DNA from: Gamarada debralockiae
Lineage: Eukaryota > Ascomycota > Leotiomycetes > Helotiales > Hyphodiscaceae
Assembly (NCBI GenBank): GCA_002803225.1
Contig: NXFV01001637.1
Span: 1 to 18,292 of the forward strand
DNA: 18,292 bases
Reading direction: 5' to 3'
Shown here: positions 9,218-17,773 of the stretch, in pieces
Position numbering within the stretch: position 1 is the stretch's first letter
How the letters are laid out: each line of letters starts with the position of its first letter
The notes under the pieces: model-generated
Told to the model about the DNA's origin: nothing
What the model saw: only the letters and a program-made list of their open reading frames with translations
Databases searched by the model: none
Program-made: the position numbers and the translations under genes

Positions 9218-9741
9218 TCACTGTGTGCGGTGCTGCGAGGCCGAAGAAATAATGCCCCCCTTTCGGTCACCGAAAGATCCGCTGAGGTCCTCGTTCATGT
9301 CCATTTGAGAGTACTGAGAGTTTGGACCTGGGGATAGATCTCGGGGTAGGGTTCGCAGCAGACAATGAGGTGGCTGGGAGGAAGCTGGGCGATAGCTGAG
9401 AACGAGCTCAGGCTGAGGTCTCCCCTCCAGAATAATGACAGAGCAGGAGCCCTGGACGGTGGAAGAGAGAGCACTGTAGATAACTTTCGTCAATAATTAT
9501 TTATAACTACCATAATGGTAACCATCAATCTATGGTACTGATAAACATTGATGACTACCCCTAAAGTCTACCCCGAATCTTAACCTCACCAAAGTCCACT
9601 TCCGTCTTTGGACCGGAGCAGTTGCTGCTCTAACCTGAGCCGAGCCCTGAGCCCTGAGCCCTGAGCACGCTGATGAGTCCGCTGGATCATGCTTAGGGGG
9701 ATCCTCTTCTGGCTCCCTGGAGAATCGGTTATAGTTTCCAT
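9218..9741 (-). CDS. tentative two-exon gene of unknown function
   Basis: This low-confidence model has exon 1 at 9741-9590 (starting METITDSPGSQKR), intron at 9589-9474 (116 nt; donor GTGAGG, acceptor CTACAG, a TTGAC branch-like motif 13-17 nt upstream), and exon 2 at 9473-9218 ending HRTQ and TGA. The frames join in phase 2 and would give 135 residues. Exon 1 is polar and Arg/Gln-rich. Exon 2 is Ser/Pro-rich, with an acidic patch near SQMDMNEDLSG. I recognise no domain. Exon 1 contains a 7-bp tandem repeat. Support is only the splice signals and the open frame, and a chance arrangement is a real alternative. Confidence 0.22.
9635..9666. repeat. GAGCCCT 7-bp tandem repeat
   Basis: About four units of CTGAGCC/GAGCCCT in a row, inside the tentative exon 1. 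Confidence 0.8.
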
Positions 9742-10064
9742 GTTGTCTAAATATAAATCTCACTGATGCCTGTTAGTCTGGAACACAGCCACCTTTCTAA
9801 TCTATTATAATGTCGTGATGGTATCCATTCTCGCTCACCTGTCAAACTTTACAAGGATGCCTACCGGAGCCGATTTTGTGGCAGGGGTCTAATTCAAGGG
9901 TGCATATATACCTAGTCCTCCCCTATTCATATTCTTTTATCTTTTGAGCTCTTCCAGCACTTCTTCTTGAACGATTCGCCCTTCCACCATCCCTTTTTGT
10001 ATTGCAATTCATGTACAGATAGCTTAGATAAATGCCCCCCTATTAGGTGGGGAGCATATAGCGC

Positions 10065-10152
10065 TGGCAGGCGTTCTGTATGGCCATCTTCTGCTCTCAG
10101 ATTCCCCAGTCAGCGTGTTTAGGGGAATCTCGCAGGGCGCCTGTGCCTGCCA
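10065..10152. other. nested inverted repeat
   Basis: The outer arms are TGGCAGGC (10065-10072) and GCCTGCCA (10145-10152). The inner arms are AGATTCCCC (10099-10107) and GGGGAATCT (10122-10130), a perfect 9-bp stem with a 14-nt loop. It could be an RNA stem, a paired binding site (AGGGG is the core of the fungal stress element) or a small transposon relic. Confidence 0.6.
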
Positions 10153-10906
10153 ATCAATAAAAAACGCTGAAAAAAGATTAGTCTTTGGTGGTAGTTAGCA
10201 ACAAAGATTTGCTATAGAAGATTGGAGTTAGACGTCTGTAAGAGAGGTGGAGGGGAAACTAACGAAAAACGCGAACAAACCTAGCCAAAGCGATTTGCGA
10301 AGTAGCGTACTCAGAGGGGCCTTTTGGACGCGTGCGTTGGAGAGGGGAGAAGATGATGGAAGAGCAGCATTCGGTGGGCAGAAGCGTAGTATTTGTGCCG
10401 TAGTGGCCCTGGCCCTGGACAGGCAGCCACGATACCCGTTTTGACGTGTTTCCGAGCACTCGCTTAAAAACGCGATTTTGACGGTTGACGGTCACATGGC
10501 TGTAAACTCTAAGTCTATGCGCGCGCACACAATTGATGCGCCTGTGGGACTCTCTGGCCGGAATTTGCACCGACACCAGATTTGTTACCAACGCAAGTCC
10601 TACGACTACATTGGCTAGCTTGGAGACCGCAGGCTGTCACACTTCAACCACCGGGAAACAGTCGCGCGGTTATTTATCCTGAAACCAGCCGGAGAGAAAT
10701 GACAGGCGGGCTACTTTAGATTTTCTCCTCCATTCGTACGAGTACGCGCGAGTCGCTGAGCACCAAGTACGAGGCCAATAAGGTACGTCGTCAGCACGCT
10801 GTAGGAACCTTTCCCGGCCAATGATGTCCAGGTCGCCAAGAGGGGCTTATCCCCGCAGGCTGCGGCTGCGGCTGCTCGTTGGACGCTAACAACCTGACCT
10901 CGCGAA

Positions 10907-10913
10907 TATATAT
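10907..10913 (+). promoter_or_regulatory. candidate TATA box of the HeLo-like gene
   Basis: TATATAT lies 108 bp before the ATG at 11021. The DNA between is pyrimidine-rich in places and ends CTCTCCGAG directly before ATGG, an acceptable fungal start context. Confidence 0.4.
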
Positions 10914-11020
10914 CTCAGTCAGCAACCAGATCAAGTCTCCATTTCGGCTATAAGGCAAGACTTTCGTCCCATCGCCACATACCCCTCGTAAAGACGAGAT
11001 ATCGCTTCTAACTCTCCGAG

Positions 11021-12329
11021 ATGGCGGATCCCGTGAGCATCGGCGCCTCGGTGATAACTGTTGCTGCAGCCTCCGTCCAGTCAGTAATTTGCCTTTGTGA
11101 CGCAATCAAACGCTATCAGAGCCGCGATAAGACGTTGAAGAGGCTACTTGGTGAGCTCCAGGACCTTATCAACATTTTGAACCAGCTGGAGGAAGTCGCC
11201 ACTGTTCATGAGACGTCGACTTTGAAACTCCTCGGAGGTCCTATTGGTCGATGCGGCGAATTATGCGGTGAGTTCGAGGAAGCTATGAAAAGCTTTAGTG
11301 AAAAGTCAAAGGTGGGCGTGAGAGATTGGATGAAGATGGAGTTCATGAGAGGCAATATCAACACATTTATCGAGACTCTGGGGGCCTACAAATCGACGAT
11401 CACAATCGGCCTTGGAACAGTTATTATGTTAGTCGCCTATCTTGTCTCCTTGAGGCTTTACTGAAACGTCCTTCAGGAGCACCTCTAAGCAAACGCACCA
11501 AGTCCTCGAAGAGTACCATGAAATGATCATGGACACAATCTACGGCCTGGAGGTCCATCTCGATCGCATTGAGGACTACTTGACGCACCCTGCTACAGAC
11601 AGCACGGCGGAATCACACGCGAAAGTTGATCTGCAGGACGAAAGAGAGGTGACGAAACAGTGTCTTCGCATTTGTAAAGACGCTAGGTCCTATCTTGAAG
11701 CCCTACAAGACCAGGAATCACCTCTGCTGGATGGGACGACTCAAGACAATGTCGATAGTCCGCGAAATCAATTCGAGGCACAGCTCTCGACAAGTAGAGG
11801 CCTGAGCGAGGCGCGAGATAAGTTAGCGGAAATTGTCGGCCGCCTTCAGGAACGACTCGACACAATGGGCCAGAACGGTGGGCCTGAGCGTGACCTTGAG
11901 AGATCGCGGCTACAGGAAGAAATCAACATGCAGAAACAGTGTCTGGAAGTGTGCAAACGGGTATCGAACCAAGTGGCTGATAAGAAAGTACACACTTTCG
12001 GGGAGATAATTGCGGAGGGTAACAGCGACCAAGTGGTGATAACAACACTTGCGGATCTTTTCGACGTCAAAAAAGCATGGTCCAAAACCGATTCAGCGCA
12101 GTTGATCGGCTCAACGACAGAGGAGGCACTGATAAGAATCTCAGCGGATCGCTATGGCAGCCGCTTTGGCGCTGTAACCCCTCAAGTGCGCGTCGCAACC
12201 GAGACTCGCCGTAGCAACCCCTTGCCTCCAAACGAAGCGAGGAAGGACGCGCAGCTAGCGGATCCAGAAAGACGACAGAACAGACCGAGTTCTAACAGCG
12301 TGAGGAAACGGACGAGTGAGGGTGACTAA
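11021..12329 (+). CDS. HeLo-like / STAND N-terminal-domain protein (two exons, 419 aa)
   Basis: Exon 1 is 11021-11427 and exon 2 is 11477-12329, joined across codon 136. Residues 1-135 form a helical domain starting MADPVSIGASVITVAAASVQ, then CLCDAIKRYQSRDKTLKRLL, GGPIGRCGELC and DWMKMEFMRGNINTFIETL. This resembles the fungal N-terminal domains (HeLo-like, SesA) that precede NACHT/NTPase modules in STAND proteins. There is no Walker motif or NTPase here. After the intron, VLEEYHEMIMDT continues the family pattern. Two KQCLxxC motifs follow (KQCLRIC at 196-202, KQCLEVC at 289-295), then HTFGEIIAEG and QVVITTLADLFDVKKA (307-335), and a polar, basic tail from about 372. HeLo-type domains act at membranes in fungal cell death and self/non-self reactions. 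Whether this stand-alone member does so is unknown. The frame is intact and composition is normal, unlike both flanks. Confidence 0.88.
11428..11476 (+). other. intron of the HeLo-like gene (49 nt)
   Basis: The donor is GTTAGT, the branch candidate ACTGAAA (A at 11464) lies 12 nt before the acceptor, and the acceptor is TTCAG. Without splicing exon 1 runs to TGA at 11462. Splicing joins GTVIM to STSKQTHQVLEEY, the continuous pattern I expect in this family. Confidence 0.87.
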
Positions 12330-12640
12330 AAGAAGGATGAATAATCGTCAGGCGCGCCATGTCAATCCCTATGACACTGCGAGTCGATGGAGAATCCCAG
12401 GAGGACAGACCCCTCAAATTAGCTCTCGTGGTGCCATCCTCAAACGGTTGGAATTGATATGGAGGTGCTGGCCATTAGCTTAGTTGTTTTATTGAAATAA
12501 GACTATTTGACTTGCTTTAGATCTTCGTGACGGTACTCAACACTTTGTGTTGGGTTATCGATACTAACCAGTCATGTGACTAATGTAGCAACAGGTGGGT
12601 TTGTAGAAGCACGCGTAATAAGATAGTTCTAATTAGGGGA
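12330..12640. other. 3' flank of the HeLo-like gene and right border of the island
   Basis: An AATAAG at 12497-12502, in an AT-rich stretch about 170 bp after the stop, is a possible polyadenylation element. Further on are CAACAC-TTT-GTGTTG (12538-12552), AGTCATGTGACT (12570-12581) and a 45-bp TGTTG...CAACA interval (12548-12592). Composition turns to RIP-type DNA from about 12610. Confidence 0.5.
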
Positions 12641-12689
12641 ATTGGTTTAATTAACTACTATATAGAAGGAATCTTTAGCTTCTATAAAT

Positions 12690-13560
12690 GCTAGATAAGT
12701 CTATAGGTGAGACGTGCCCCTGTTTTAGGCTAGTTACCCAATATATAAGGTTAAAAATGTAACAGCCCCTTTACGTCCCTATCTATAAGACTCTATCTAG
12801 GCTTCTACTACTCCTATAACCCTTATTATAGTCTCTTATAGACTAACTAGCCTTTATAAGAACTCCCTAAACGTACAAGCTACTACTAGCTTTATAAGTA
12901 TATTTTTTATAAAGTAGTAATTAAGCCTGATTTTCTTATACTTAATAAGCTGCTTTAAGTAGTGATATTATATACTAATATACTTCGATTAGGAGTGCCC
13001 TTTAGGGTTCTTAGCTAGTGCTATACAGCCTTAGTTATCGTTATATATCTATACCTTAAGCGAGTCTTCTAGGAATTAAGCGAAGCTAGTCTTATAAAGT
13101 AGCCTCTAGAACTATATAGCTTCCTTATTTCCTTAGTATAGAGCTACGTACTCTACTTTAGTAGTTAATATAGATATAGACGCCTATTTCTTAAACGTCT
13201 ATACTATAGGTCCTCTAAATAGTATTAAACACTAATCTATAAGTTAATCAATAATCTGTATAATTACTAGCGTAGTCCGAATTAACGTGTCCTTTAAGCC
13301 TCTAGATTACGCTTAACCTTAAGTACGTAGTTCTAAGTTTATAGGTGCCTTTTAAGTATCTAAGTACCTATATCATATACTTCTAGTGCTTTATAGCAGG
13401 CTTTGTAATATACCTACTTAGTTATAAGATAGTAAAGCAGATGTTTAGCCTTATACCTTATATTAGGTATATTAATTAACCTACCACGTGCTAGTAGTAG
13501 TTAATATTAGCTAGCTCGTCTCTCTTAGACACCAGTTTTATAGATTTAGAGCTTCTAGTT
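12690..13560 (-). pseudogene. Ty1/copia reverse transcriptase C-terminus and RNase H (broken)
   Basis: The minus-strand translation, in shifted and stop-broken frames, follows the end of a copia polyprotein. A degraded RT tail is read as KALE..., then YLDT.KAPINLELR. The RNase H core has GPIV.TFKK, LTTKVEYVAL (13141-13168, family STTEAEYVAL), AKNPKGHS.SKYISI.YHYL (12971-13030) and KKIRLNYYFIKN. The Glu of the EY motif and the Asp of NDN survive, while other positions are stops. In a live element this domain removes the RNA strand during reverse transcription. Only the 3' end of pol is present. The sequence upstream on this strand is an LTR, not RT, so the element is truncated or disrupted. 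Confidence 0.85.
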
Positions 13561-13576
13561 AGTGTCTTTATAATAT

Positions 13577-13829
13577 TATAGAAGGAACGAAATACAAGTA
13601 TAAGCGCGTCCCGATTGCGCTATATATTATATATACTCTCAGTAAAGGATAAAACAAAAACAATGTAAAACGAAGATTATGTACTTGATTATACTACAAA
13701 AATACATCAGAAAACAAGTTATCGATTATATATATATATATATAGGTATCTAGGTATAGATCTAGCTATAAAAGACAAAATATACTTAGCTAGTACATAA
13801 TATCTAGCTAAGTAAGTGTAATAGCTATA
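13577..13829 (-). repeat. LTR, family A, copy 2 (253 bp, inverted)
   Basis: The reverse complement aligns along its length to 2227-2494, with a short deletion near the start. Over the 47 nt beginning TTAGCT, 11 bases differ, all as C-to-T or G-to-A from copy 1 to copy 2. Ends are TATAG and CTATA, the mutated forms of TGTAG and CTACA. I see no target duplication (AATAT against GGTAG). It sits directly upstream of the copia RNase H relic on the same strand. Confidence 0.8.
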
Positions 13830-14316
13830 GGTAGCTGGAGGGCAACAGGAGGGATCATAGTATATCAGAGAAGTAGCAATAGGGGAAGGGAGATAATAGT
13901 AGTTATATTTAAAGTAGTTAGATAGAGGTTTTATAGTACTAATATACTTGTATTATATAAACTCAAGCTTACCTCCTAACTTCATAGATAATAGAGCTTA
14001 TATATATATATTAGTAGTCTAGTCTATACTTTACCTTTAGCTGTCCTTTGCTCTTATAGCTGCCTTATAGTCCGTTATTCGTATACATAGCCGTTTTATA
14101 GCCTAGTTTCCGCTTATACAGCTATTTTACAGCCTAGCCAAATGTTAAGCTACTTTAAAGGCTTGCTAGCGCGCGCTAATAAGGCTCTTATTACAGCTCT
14201 TATTACAACTATCTCCCTTTGAAGGCTACTTGTCCACGAGGAGCTAAGCTCGCATTTGAACTAGTAATCTTAGCTATCCTTATTAAAACCCAGTAGGAAA
14301 AAGAGTAATAACCTAG
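13830..14316. other. AT-rich repeat DNA without recognised gene
   Basis: No coding frame. Two similar blocks near 14085-14140 (AGCCGTTTTATAGCCTAG and AGCTATTTTACAGCCTAG) suggest a small local duplication. A long TATA tract lies near 14000-14011. Confidence 0.5.
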
Positions 14317-14349
14317 TATAGTTATATAAAGTCCTAGTTATTAGGTGAC

Positions 14350-15642
14350 CTAAGCGAGGTTCTTATAATTATAAAACTTATATTATACCTCAGATATTAA
14401 CTTCCTTAGGAAAATCCCAAGTGCCTTAAGTCCTTAGGTAATAATTCAAGTTTAACTTTAGTATTATTAAGTTTGCCTAGCTTTCCTAGCCTTCTTATAC
14501 CTTTATATCGCTCCTTATATATTTCTTATATTATCCTTAAGTACCTAGAGGTTGTACTTAGTAGGCTATCCTTCCTACTTTACTAAGTAGTAAGTCTGTC
14601 CCTTAATAACAACCTAGTCCTTTACTTCCTTAATCTCCTATTCTTTATTATCCTCTAGGTCTAGTAAAGGTATAAGGGGTTGACTGTCCCTAGGCTTATA
14701 CTTATTAATAGCTTAGATAAGGAATACATTATACAGTCAGTCGTATTTTTCAAGAAGAGCTAGTTAGTAGGCTTATATACTAATACATTCTAGAATCTAT
14801 AAGGGTCTAATCTACTTAAGTTATAACTTCTTATCCTTAAGCCTTAGGTTCCTTGTAAATAGCTTGACTAGGTCTCCTCGCTTAAAGAGCTTAGGTTAAT
14901 ATCATTAATTATAGTACTTAGCTTATCACTCTTAGCTTTGAAGTAGCTAGTCCGTAAGGTTCTTCTATAGGTCTATAAGGCGTATAATTTAGTCGTGTGC
15001 TACTAGTGCCTCCCCCTTACTAGTGCTGTCCTTAGTACTAGTGATATCGACTTATAGTTCCGGGTCATAACTATATAAGGCTTTAAAAGGGGTTATACTA
15101 GTACTTAAGCTTTGGCTGTTATTATATATGAATTTAATACTAGGTAAGAGCTTTGCCTAGTTTATTTGCTCGAGGCTAATATAGGCTTAGAGGTAATCTT
15201 CGAGTATATAATTAAGGATTTCAGTTTGTCTATTAGTTTAGGGGTAGAATATAGTACTAAGTCTTTACTTAATTAAGGAGTAGGTATAAACCTTAGCCTA
15301 GAACTTAGAAGTAATCTTAGTATCTCTATTAAATACTATTCCTTAAGGGGAACTATACTTAAGTTTAATATTCTTATAGAATAAAGCTATAAATTTAAGT
15401 ATAACTAAGGTAGTAGTTATTAAAATAAATTTAGCTATCTTAGTATAGCGATCTACTATAACTAGAATAGTATTATACTTTGTAGTCCCTATATATAATC
15501 TAAGGAGCTAAGTAATAAAGTCAAGTGAGACCTCCTGCTAAGGGTACTATAGTATAGGCAAAGGCTTAAGCTTGCTATATAGCTTATGCCTAGGGATTAC
15601 AATATTCTAATAGGTCGGGCAAGTAATTACATACTCCCTGAT
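14350..15642 (-). pseudogene. Ty3/gypsy chromovirus pol: integrase plus chromodomain (broken)
   Basis: On the minus strand the zinc-binding end reads TIREYVITCPTYQN (15642-15600). Then comes the integrase core with SLDFIT, TILVIVDRYTKIAKFI, GIVFNRDTKITSKF, TIFYP.TNRQTEILN and FIYNNSQSLSTSITPFKALY. The catalytic D, D and E codons are still present at 15520-15522, 15322-15324 and 15220-15222. GDLVKLFTRNLRLKDKKL marks the GPY/F-type module. A chromodomain follows at about 14660-14485 (IKEVKD, GQTYYLVK.EG.PTKYNL, DNIRN), then a tail ending YNYKNLA and TAG at 14350. Integrase plus chromodomain defines a chromovirus. Many stops, often at Trp or Gln positions, make it non-functional. No RT or RNase H precedes it, because the sequence breaks at 15643. 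Confidence 0.92.
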
Positions 15643-15656
15643 TGTGACAGCGCTGG
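15643..15656 (+). other. element terminus TGTGACAGCGCTGG at a breakpoint
   Basis: These 14 bases match, with one difference each, the minus-strand start of both 180-bp LTRs (reverse complements of 3999-4012 and 4482-4495). They mark the point where the integrase frame stops and the second tail copy begins. This is probably an LTR terminus; I could not identify a target duplication. Confidence 0.6.
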
Positions 15657-15668
15657 CCCTCACGTGAT

Positions 15669-15905
15669 CTAAGCGAGGTTCTTACAATTATAAGACCCAT
15701 ATCGAGCCTCAGGTATTAACCCCTTTAAGCCATCTGCATTTGCTAAGCTAGGGCTTAATATTAGCGTAGTTCCAGGTTTAACCTTAGTGTTATTACTTGC
15801 CTAGTATAGCTTAATATAGCTCTTGTATATTAGCTTAAGCTCTCTTTAAAGCTCTCCTTCTCTCCTTAGCTTAGTTTTCTCTAATCTTAGTATAATCCTA
15901 TTATA
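15669..15905 (-). pseudogene. second copy of the polyprotein C-terminal tail
   Basis: Read on the minus strand, a charged, coiled-coil-like stretch (LRLEKTKLRREGEL) with two stops leads into an open frame of about 44 codons containing NNTKVKPGTTLILSPSLANA and ARYGSYNCKNLA, ending with TAG at 15669-15671. The final part matches the tail of the chromovirus pol at 14350-14480. Segments 14345-14480 and 15664-15801 are direct repeats. This copy is less mutated. The sequence before it differs from the chromodomain, so it may be a different gene of the same or a related element. Confidence 0.6.
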
Positions 15906-16600
15906 CTCTTCTTAAGGCCTTTGTATAATACTATAATATTAAACTAAGCTTACCCTTTCTCTCTAAAGATAAAATTAAAATATCTTACTAAACTAAAGTT
16001 ATTACTAACTTAAAAAAGCTATAAAATCGAACCTATTACTATAGTATTAAGGTACTAGAAAACTAGTTCTTTACTCTCTTATAAAGAGGAGACTAAAACT
16101 ATAATACCTTTAGATATAATATTATAATATTAAAATACCTTCTTATAATACCTCTTAAAAAGCTAGATTTAAGTATTATAATTAATATACCTCTTTCTTA
16201 TAGTTCTTTTAAACTTAGATCTTTTAAATATATAAATATAAGCTAATTTCCCTTTATAGCGTTTTTTAGAAATAATAGACTTATCTCTTAAGCTAAACTT
16301 AAGCTTAAGAGTAAAGATAAAGCTAAGGAAGACTTAAATACTTTACTACTTTAGGCTACTAAGATACTTTAAAACTTTAAAAGGTAAAGGATTAGTAGGC
16401 TTATTTTTAAGATAAACTCTAATAAGCTAGGTCTATACCTCCCCTATAAAATACTTAATTAAGATCTTACTTATATATAGTTCGCTAGTACTATTCTAAG
16501 ATACTTATACTTAAGGATATAAATAGCTAAAGAGACTTTAGTATAAACTAAGAAGATAACTCCCTAGTATTTATAGGTATAAGTTATAAGAGTTATATCA
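15906..16600. other. very AT-rich repeat DNA without recognised gene
   Basis: Heavily RIP-like sequence with stops in all frames. No domain was recognised on either strand. Confidence 0.5.
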
Positions 16601-16674
16601 CATACTGTGGTTGCAGAGCATGGGAATTGAATTGGGAAGTATTGTCTGATTTCTCGAAAGGTAAGGGAACGTGA

Positions 16675-16870
16675 GAGCTATATATATGCGGCTCGCTTAG
16701 AGCATATGACTTCCCGTAGCGCTATATAGGAACGCTATGCCTTGTAATATACCCCCTAGTTAAGCGATCTGAACAGGAAAAACTTAACTGCCGAGCTCCG
16801 TTGTTAATATCAGGAATATTATAGTCGCGTGAGGCAAGCTCTAGAGAGTACAATAATAATAACAATAATA
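16675..16870 (+). promoter_or_regulatory. promoter-like region of the Ala/Pro-rich pseudogene
   Basis: Less mutated DNA with TATA-like CTATATATATG (16679-16689) and CTATATAGG (about 16723-16731). An AAT/AAC trinucleotide run (16849-16870) directly precedes the ATG. Confidence 0.4.
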
Positions 16871-17765
16871 ATGCCTTTAAAGAAAGGTAAAGCCGCGTGC
16901 GCGCGTATAGCAGTCGCTCGTACTACTCGTAAAGAAAAGAAGGTAAGTCCCTTGGGTATTGTTTATAAGCTTGTTTTGACGGGTTGAGCTTATCTTAGTC
17001 TATTAACTAGTTTAAACTTCCTTTATAAGCTTAGCTGACTTATTAATTATAGAAAACTGCTGCCGCCGCCCCTGCTGCTGCCCCTGCCGTCGTCCCTGCC
17101 CCCGCTCGCCGTCGCGCCGCCGCCGCCGCTGCCCTTATAGCTATTATAACCCTTGCTCGTCGTCAGGCCGCCGCCCCTATCACGGTTATTACTGCTGTAA
17201 TAACTCCTGCCTATCGTAGCACCGCCGCCCCTCCCGCCGCCGCCCCTGTCGCTATTGTCGCTACGCCCAGTATACCTACGCGCCTACTAAAGGGCAGTCT
17301 TCGTTAGACTCCCTACCTTAGCTATATTAATAGTGCCTTAGCGAGACGCTCTAACGGGGACTACTATAATACTATCTCTGCCGGCACTTGTTACTAGCGT
17401 TACTCTTCGGGGCACTCGTGCCGTCCGCTCCCTACTATTGCTATCGCCCTTACCCGTTGTTTAGTCGCTACTTTTATAGTAGGTAATATATCGGGTCACG
17501 TAAGTTAATCTCCTTATGTACTATTATATCTAGCTAATATAGAAAGCATCTTGCTATACTCCGAGGTGCAATGTGCCTTGTACTAGAGGAGGGTAAGGAG
17601 GGTACAGGCGTTAAGGAGGAAGTAAAGGAGGAGGAGGTTAAAGAGGAGGATAAGGAGAAGAAGCTTAGTAAGGAGGCTTTGCTAGCTCTCCCTGTGTCCT
17701 TGGCCGCTTATCGCGAGTATATTAAGGCGCTTCTTAGGGAGCTAGTAGACCTCTTAGTCGTTTAG
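16871..17765 (+). pseudogene. spliced Ala/Pro-rich gene, broken by stops
   Basis: Exon 1 (16871-16942) starts MPLKKGKAACARIAVARTTR and ends at a consensus donor. After the intron the frame continues as an Ala/Pro/Arg-rich low-complexity stretch (AAAAPAAAPAVVPAPARRRA) to a TAG at 17305, where a Gln codon would fit. It then reads on (PYLSYINSALARRSNGDYYN) to a second TAG at 17395, beside a Cys cluster relic (C...SSGHSC). Another consensus donor, GTAAGT, lies at 17500. A tail frame (to TAG at 17765) is rich in Lys/Glu repeats and then LSKEALLALPVSLAAYREYI. The tail does not join in frame through the obvious acceptor at 17542, so a frameshift or another splice is needed. I do not recognise the family. 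Confidence 0.6.
16943..17052 (+). other. intron of the Ala/Pro-rich pseudogene (110 nt)
   Basis: Donor GTAAGT, branch GCTGAC and acceptor TTATAG are all close to the fungal consensus, and the flanking frames join in phase 0. Confidence 0.7.
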
Positions 17766-17773
17766 AGAGTTAG

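Larger units (their letters stand above)
9742..11020. other. intergenic region upstream of the island gene
   Basis: About 1.3 kb without a supportable gene. It holds a promoter-like stretch near 9900-10010 (GCATATATACC followed by long pyrimidine tracts) with no usable ORF after it, a nested inverted repeat at 10065-10152, and an upstream region containing TATTTAT near 10670 and TATATAT at 10907. Opposite-strand ORFs at 10247-10444 and 10259-10591 overlap each other and show no domains. Confidence 0.5.

Noticed and set aside
8998..9337. Overlapping ORFs on both strands
   Set aside because: Opposing frames over the same bases, with no domain or splice support for either. A third frame with CGHPPRN is mentioned only as a weak remnant.
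10247..10591. Opposing ORFs of 65 and 110 codons
   Set aside because: They overlap on opposite strands and show no family resemblance or start context.
10791..11105. 104-codon minus-strand ORF over the gene start
   Set aside because: It covers the promoter and first codons of the HeLo-like gene on the opposite strand, and so is a shadow.
11326..11526. 66-codon plus-strand ORF across the intron
   Set aside because: It lies in another frame of exon 1 and the intron. The spliced frame explains this region better.
11683..12085. Two minus-strand ORFs inside exon 2
   Set aside because: Antisense shadows of the coding exon.
15643..16603. A complete plus-strand element from TGTGACAG to TTATATCACA
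   Set aside because: No matching target duplication, and the segment contains a minus-strand polyprotein tail, so a simple plus-strand element does not fit.
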